Of a DNA stretch of 64,000 bases, positions 60,296 through 64,000 are shown piece by piece. The stretch lies in assembly GCA_016713445.1 (NCBI GenBank), contig JADJPB010000001.1, positions 496,001 through 560,000 on the forward strand. The letters are read 5' to 3'. Under the pieces are notes generated by a model, which was given only the letters and a program-made list of their open reading frames with translations, was not told the DNA's origin and ran no database searches. The position numbers and the translations under genes are program-made. How positions within the stretch are numbered: the stretch's first letter is position 1; each line of letters opens with the position of its first letter. The DNA is from Bacteroidota bacterium (GTDB lineage: Bacteria > Bacteroidota > Bacteroidia > AKYH767-A > OLB10).

Positions 60296-60618
60296 ATATT
60301 GAAGAATTTGATACCACGGATAAAGAACTCGTAAAAAGAATTTCTTAAAAAGCGGAATTCACCCATCTTATATAAAGTATATAATCTCCATTTAGGCTAG
60401 CTTTAAAACTTAACAGCTAGGGTTACATCCATCTTCCTACTTAAGATAAGTAGGATCGATGGTTTAAAATTAGCATAAGAAAGCATGCGAAACCAGAAAA
60501 AAGGATGATTTTCCTCAAATTGATAAAAAGAAAAGGGCTTTTTTGTAATGTTTTGCCCAAATTATTCTAAACCTGAGGGGGTAAAATCGGGTTAAAAGAG
60601 GCAATTGTAACTAATAAA
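60296..60618. other. Divergent intergenic region with a two-part hairpin
   Basis: The region separates two divergent genes. It contains an extended inverted repeat at 60429-60462: CCATC and GATGG outside, CCTACTT and AAGTAGG inside, loop AAGAT, with a small internal bulge (TT/ATC). No T run follows, so it is more likely an operator or leader structure than a terminator. No gene was seen. Confidence 0.6.
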
Positions 60619-61773
60619 ATGAAGCAGATACCAGCAATGCCTCCTCACATTCAGGAGAAATTTGAAGAAGAAATTAAGGTGGAGATCATCCGCCAACAGA
60701 CCGAAGAAGAGTTGAAGTCGAACCCTGTGTACCAGGAGTTTTTCAATAATTATAATGAGGCCAGTGTGGAAAGTTTCATCCGAAACTATGCCCGTCGCAA
60801 AGCCTTTTATATGACTCGTGGACAAGAGTACATCAGCCAAGAAGAACAAGTAGCCTTTCGCCATAAAATGATCGCTGAAGAAGGGCTGTGGGCTATTCAA
60901 CAGAAGAAATTATTCAATCTGCAGTGTCAATGGAGAGCAGAGTTAATCAAATTGAAAGGCGTTGAACATAGTTCTCAGTTTCATTTATTATCAGCCAATA
61001 TCCAACATTGTCCATACATCAGTCCGGTGAGCAAGGCGGAGATGGAATTATATGTAAGTTTTCTGCGTTCAGGTCAGGCCGGATCGCATTTGAGTTACGA
61101 TAACTGGCAAGATTATGAGACCTTCAAAGCCGAATATCAGGCAGATTATATTCCATCTATCGACGATGTAGATGATGCACATATGCCGGCATGGTATCGC
61201 TTTTACGATGAGCATATGTCAACAAGTACTTTGTTAGAGTTACCAGATGTTCGTGGCGATAAAGAAAATCGATATCGTTCTATTGCACGTCAACGTCAAT
61301 TAGAGAAGATGAAAAAGTCGAAAGAAGCAAAACAGGTGGACGCACGTCCTTACCTCAGCATCTACGACGTAGAAACGGTAGAAAACTTCGTAAAACAATT
61401 TGAAGACCGAAAGCTTTTGAAATATTGTAAAGCAGTGGAGAGTTTTCAGCAGCAACTGGACGATCAAATGGAATTGGAAGAAGCCTTAGAAACACTCAAA
61501 CAGGCCAATTGCAATATCAATATAAAATCGAACAAAGACTGGAAGGCGGCTGTGATTGAAGCAGCCCAGCGCTTCGAGTTTTCACAAATTGCCAATTTAA
61601 TGTCGGCGGTTCATCAGGAATATGTTATTCGCATCGAGAACAGCATTAATTTCCAACAAAGTTTAATCGACAAAAAGCGCGAGGAGTATGCCTACCAAAT
61701 TTGCGAAAACGCAAAGAGACAAATATTAGAAGGAAGAGGAATTTTAGGCGAACCGGAGAACTTTCGATTCTAA
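60619..61773 (+). CDS. Helical, highly charged protein of unknown function (384 residues)
   Basis: The protein is intact, without signal peptide or membrane segment. It is rich in Glu, Gln, Lys and aromatic residues and predicted to be almost all helical (HIQEKFEEEIKVEIIRQQTEE, QDYETFKAEYQADYIPSIDD, VENFVKQFEDRKLLKYCKAV). No family was recognised. It is followed by a strong terminator and divergent from the EF-G paralogue. Confidence 0.8.
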   Translation: MKQIPAMPPHIQEKFEEEIKVEIIRQQTEEELKSNPVYQEFFNNYNEASVESFIRNYARRKAFYMTRGQEYISQEEQVAFRHKMIAEEGLWAIQQKKLFNLQCQWRAELIKLKGVEHSSQFHLLSANIQHCPYISPVSKAEMELYVSFLRSGQAGSHLSYDNWQDYETFKAEYQADYIPSIDDVDDAHMPAWYRFYDEHMSTSTLLELPDVRGDKENRYRSIARQRQLEKMKKSKEAKQVDARPYLSIYDVETVENFVKQFEDRKLLKYCKAVESFQQQLDDQMELEEALETLKQANCNINIKSNKDWKAAVIEAAQRFEFSQIANLMSAVHQEYVIRIENSINFQQSLIDKKREEYAYQICENAKRQILEGRGILGEPENFRF

Positions 61774-61793
61774 TAGCATTTATAGAATGAGAT

Positions 61794-61831
61794 TCCCGGG
61801 TGATAATATTTATCGCTCGGGATTTTTCTTT
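61794..61831 (+). terminator. Rho-independent terminator
   Basis: A long stem, ATTCCCGGGTGATAA paired with TTATCGCTCGGGAT with one or two mismatches, is followed by TTTTTC. It lies about 20 bases after the stop of the unknown 384-residue protein. Confidence 0.75.
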
Positions 61832-62119
61832 ACAATTGCAATCGGAAAGCTATCGGGAGGCAAATTGGTGGATTGGTGAATTGCTGCGCTTTGCAGTCAT
61901 TGTGAAGAATTAACGTAGCGTATTGCTTTATCAAAAGAACGCGGATAAAACGGATTAAAAGGATTTTCGCGGATTTGCTCTCTGGGAAATCAAATTATTT
62001 TCATAGCGAAGCTTCGCTATCAAATTAAATCATTTTCAAATTAAAAAAGAGGAGCTAGACGTATCCAACTCCTCTCTAATTCTGAATTCTTAATTCTTAA
62101 TTCTGAATTCTTAATTAAT
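61832..62119. repeat. Gene-free repeat cluster
   Basis: The cluster contains a CCCGATAGCTATCGGG relative (61841-61857), AAATTGGTGGATTGGTGAATTG words, hairpin CTGC-GCTTT-GCAG (61884-61896), the perfect 18-base palindrome ATAGCGAAGCTTCGCTAT (62003-62020) and five AATTCTG/AATTCTT heptamers (62078-62112) just beyond the stop of the next minus-strand gene. Confidence 0.8.
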
Positions 62120-62632
62120 TTAATTTCCTGTATTCAACGAATCAACAATTGCTGACAACGGTTTCGACGTTATATTCATATCACGAATACAAGTATATTT
62201 CCCATCCACTTTTTTGAAGATGCTCATGTAGTACCCATGCTCCACTTCAACACCTGCTGGTGTATTTTCATTCCAAGAGCCAATTTCTACGGCTAAATCA
62301 CCTTCAGCATAAAGATCAACTACTTTATAAACGTTAACGGTACCGGTAGTGTCTTTCGCTAATCTTTCGGCGATGGAGTTGCGGATGGCTTCTCTACCAG
62401 AAAGCGGTTCTTTGTTGCGTGTATAGCTAACGGCATCTGCGCTATAATAGGCTGCAACTGCGTCGGCATCTTTTGCAGCTTCAGCGGCTGCGTAAGCGTC
62501 TTCCATGGCTTGAATTTCAGTTTTAGCAGCATCCATATCAACCGCTTTAGGAGCGGGAGCAGGATTTGAACAAGCTGCGAACATTAAAACTACAGCCGCA
62601 AAGGTCGTGTTGAGAATAGAGTTCATTTTCAT
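62120..62632 (-). CDS. NTF2-like (SnoaL/DUF4440) lipoprotein
   Basis: A lipobox (VLMFAACSN) marks a lipoprotein. The 130-residue domain (IQAMEDAYAAAEAAKDADAVAAYYSADAVSYTRN, GREAIRNSIAERL, VVDLYAEGDLAVEIGSW, YYMSIFKKVDGKYTCIRDMNI) has the DUF4440 cone-shaped fold pattern. Ligand or enzymatic role is unknown. Upstream (62648-62663) is a palindrome TCGCGA-AGTC-TCGCGA. Confidence 0.88.
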   Translation of the reverse strand: MKMNSILNTTFAAVVLMFAACSNPAPAPKAVDMDAAKTEIQAMEDAYAAAEAAKDADAVAAYYSADAVSYTRNKEPLSGREAIRNSIAERLAKDTTGTVNVYKVVDLYAEGDLAVEIGSWNENTPAGVEVEHGYYMSIFKKVDGKYTCIRDMNITSKPLSAIVDSLNTGN

Positions 62633-62839
62633 AATTAATGGGTTTAGTCGCGAAGTCTCGCGAAGGTTAGATTTTTGGAAAGATAGAAAAAAGCTGCTGG
62701 TTTCTAGCTTCTGGCTGCTAGATTTTTTTTGCTGAAATGTAAATCCGCTGCGCTCGTTGCGATAACGCTGCTTCCGCTGCGTTTAAACGATATTCATTAA
62801 ACTAGATAAATTTCTAAACCTCCACAAAAACTATTCGAA
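62633..62839. repeat. Spacer with palindrome and GCTGCG repeats
   Basis: It holds TCGCGA-AGTC-TCGCGA (62648-62663), a TAGCTTC-like remnant (near 62703) and a GCTGCG-rich block (about 62750-62792) similar to 54742-54813. No gene was seen. Confidence 0.6.
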
Positions 62840-63754
62840 TCAATCAATCTTAAAAACCTCCCCCTCTTTCGCCAACTCCGTATTCTCAAAAACAGTTTTT
62901 GCTTCTTCGAGGAGCGGTTCGATTTCTTTATAGCGCGCTGAGAAATGTCCGATGATGAGTTTTCCAGCATTCGCATCTTTGGCCACCTGAGCAGCTTCTA
63001 AGGAGGTAGAATGGAAAGTCGCAACAGCGCGTTCTTTCATTTCGTGTAAGAAGGTAGCTTCATGATATAATAAATCTACCCCTTTAATGTCTTCTGCTAA
63101 TTCTGGATTGTACAACGTGTCGGAGCAAAATGCGTAGGATCTGCTGGGTTGTGGGTCTTCTGTTAAGTCTAAATTGGAAATGACATTGCCTTCGGAATCA
63201 ACGAAGTTCTCGCCGGACTTTATGCGTGTGTACTGTGTAAAGGGAATATTATGCTCTTGTAGTTTTTCGACTTTTAACCTCCTGGGTCGTGGTTTTTCGC
63301 CAAAAACAAATCCGGTACACGGTATGCGGTGGTTTAAGACAATGGATCGAACATAAATCTCATCATCTTCAAACAATATTTCAGGAGCATAATGTCGGAT
63401 AGGATGGAAAATGAGATTGTATCTTAAAACCGTTTGCGACGCTCTCAGATGCATTTCGATGATGTCCATTAAATCTTGTTGCCCAAAAAGGTGCAGGTCG
63501 GTAGATCGGCCTTGTAAGTGGTAAGTGGACAATAAGCCGATCAGCCCCAAGTAATGATCTCCGTGTAAATGACTTATGAAAATATGGCTGATCCTATGAT
63601 AACGAATCTTGTACTTCAGCATTTGCATCTGTGTACCTTCCCCACAATCGATTAAAAAATTGCGATCACGAAATACAAGAAGTTGAGAAGTAGGGTGACG
63701 ATCGTAAATGGGAGTGGCTGAACTGCTCCCCAGGATGGTGAGTTCAAACCCCAT
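62840..63754 (-). CDS. rnz: Ribonuclease Z
   Basis: RNase Z cuts the 3' trailer of tRNA precursors. The 304-residue protein has the metallo-beta-lactamase motif FISHLHGDHYLGLIGLLST, the N-terminal LTILGSSSATPIYDRHPTSQ, the later ILNHRIPCTGFVFGEKP-type region (IVLNHRIPCTGFVFGE) and the histidine motif LIIGHFSARY. It is intact. It starts three bases after the stop of the T9SS gene at the right edge. Confidence 0.97.
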   Translation of the reverse strand: MGFELTILGSSSATPIYDRHPTSQLLVFRDRNFLIDCGEGTQMQMLKYKIRYHRISHIFISHLHGDHYLGLIGLLSTYHLQGRSTDLHLFGQQDLMDIIEMHLRASQTVLRYNLIFHPIRHYAPEILFEDDEIYVRSIVLNHRIPCTGFVFGEKPRPRRLKVEKLQEHNIPFTQYTRIKSGENFVDSEGNVISNLDLTEDPQPSRSYAFCSDTLYNPELAEDIKGVDLLYHEATFLHEMKERAVATFHSTSLEAAQVAKDANAGKLIIGHFSARYKEIEPLLEEAKTVFENTELAKEGEVFKID

Positions 63755-63756
63755 AC

Positions 63757-64000
63757 TTACTTGCGCGAAATAACCAGGCGCTTTGTGAGTGTTTCACCGT
63801 TAAAGGTCATGGAATACATATACACACCGGGAGCTAAATCTCGGGTGTCGAAGCGAAAATCATTTTCTCCCTGGTCAGGATTTAATAAGCTTCTGTATAC
63901 TTCTTTTCCGATGAGATTGAATAAACGAAAATCAACTTCCCCACGAGCAGGTACTACATAATGAATGTCTGTAAATTCAGCACAAGGATTGGGTGAATTT
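63757..64000 (-). CDS. C-terminal T9SS sorting domain of a protein cut by the window edge
   Basis: On the minus strand the frame is open from the right edge to TAA at 63757-63759. It reads NSPNPCAEFTDIHYVVPARG, then VDFRLFNLIGKEVYRSL and LAPGVYMYSMTFNGETLTKRLVISRK, the standard T9SS type A sorting domain. The rest of the protein lies outside. Confidence 0.88.
   Translation of the reverse strand, partial: NSPNPCAEFTDIHYVVPARGEVDFRLFNLIGKEVYRSLLNPDQGENDFRFDTRDLAPGVYMYSMTFNGETLTKRLVISRK

Overview
This window comes from a member of the Bacteroidota, most likely a Chitinophagales, Sphingobacteriales or Saprospirales relative. The evidence is three proteins with C-terminal type IX secretion (T9SS) sorting domains, promoter boxes of the TAnnTTTG type, almost no Shine-Dalgarno sequences, AT-rich DNA, and typical Bacteroidota families (SMUG2-like uracil-DNA glycosylase, START-like domain protein, FloA with NfeD). 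About half of the genes are broken by single-base indels. Most are gains or losses in short homopolymers, and most proteins read through if one base is added or removed. This looks like consensus error in a long-read or metagenome assembly, so broken genes are listed as whole genes unless there is reason to think they are degraded.

Layout. 1-4350: metallophosphoesterase, T9SS repeat protein, RsmI-like methyltransferase. 4581-9781 (minus): histidine-utilisation operon, in transcription order SMUG2-like glycosylase, small membrane protein, hutI, hutG and ftcD. 9842-20936 (plus): prmA, an unrecognised secreted protein of about 1,480 residues, plsY, a TPR/PD40/SPOR protein, clpS, an M48 protease, nfeD and floA. 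20982-25418: T9SS beta-propeller protein, tRNA-Arg(ACG), MOSC protein, GIY-YIG protein, a secreted protein of unknown function, rplS. 25635-34745: glycosyltransferase and LptF/G permease, START-like protein with a histone-H1-like tail, SanA-like protein, lolD, VWA-like membrane protein. 34971-37973 (minus): DoxX, TauE/SafE, CDF transporter and universal stress protein. 38068-42347: M23 peptidase, a ZapB-like coiled coil, zapA, 6S RNA and rny. 42382-54741 (plus): a 12-gene O-antigen or exopolysaccharide locus (flippase, polymerase, four transferases counting the initiating one, an FdtA/FdtB-type amino-sugar pair, acetyltransferase, WecB, ligase, aminotransferase). 54814-61773: SirB1-like protein, a frameshifted FkbM methyltransferase, a HepT-MntA toxin-antitoxin pair between an EF-G paralogue and a second diverged copy of that gene's 3' end, and an unrecognised protein. 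62120-64000: NTF2-like lipoprotein, rnz and the tail of another T9SS protein.

Intergenic DNA is unusual. Many gene ends carry tandem arrays with a period of exactly seven bases (AATTCAG, TAGCTTC, CTAACAA, TTTCGCA types), often with the gene's stop codon inside the first unit. Other spacers carry short palindromes such as TCGCGA-AGCC-TCGCGA and CCGATAGCTATCGG. Small hairpins occur that keep one 13-base loop (CTCGAGAGCCTCA) while the stem differs between sites; one of them interrupts the duplicated EF-G tail and therefore looks like a recent insertion.

The most interesting area is 56.9-58.4 kb, where a toxin-antitoxin module is bracketed by two versions of the same gene end, together with the mini-hairpin. 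No phage, insertion sequence, integrase or CRISPR array was seen.
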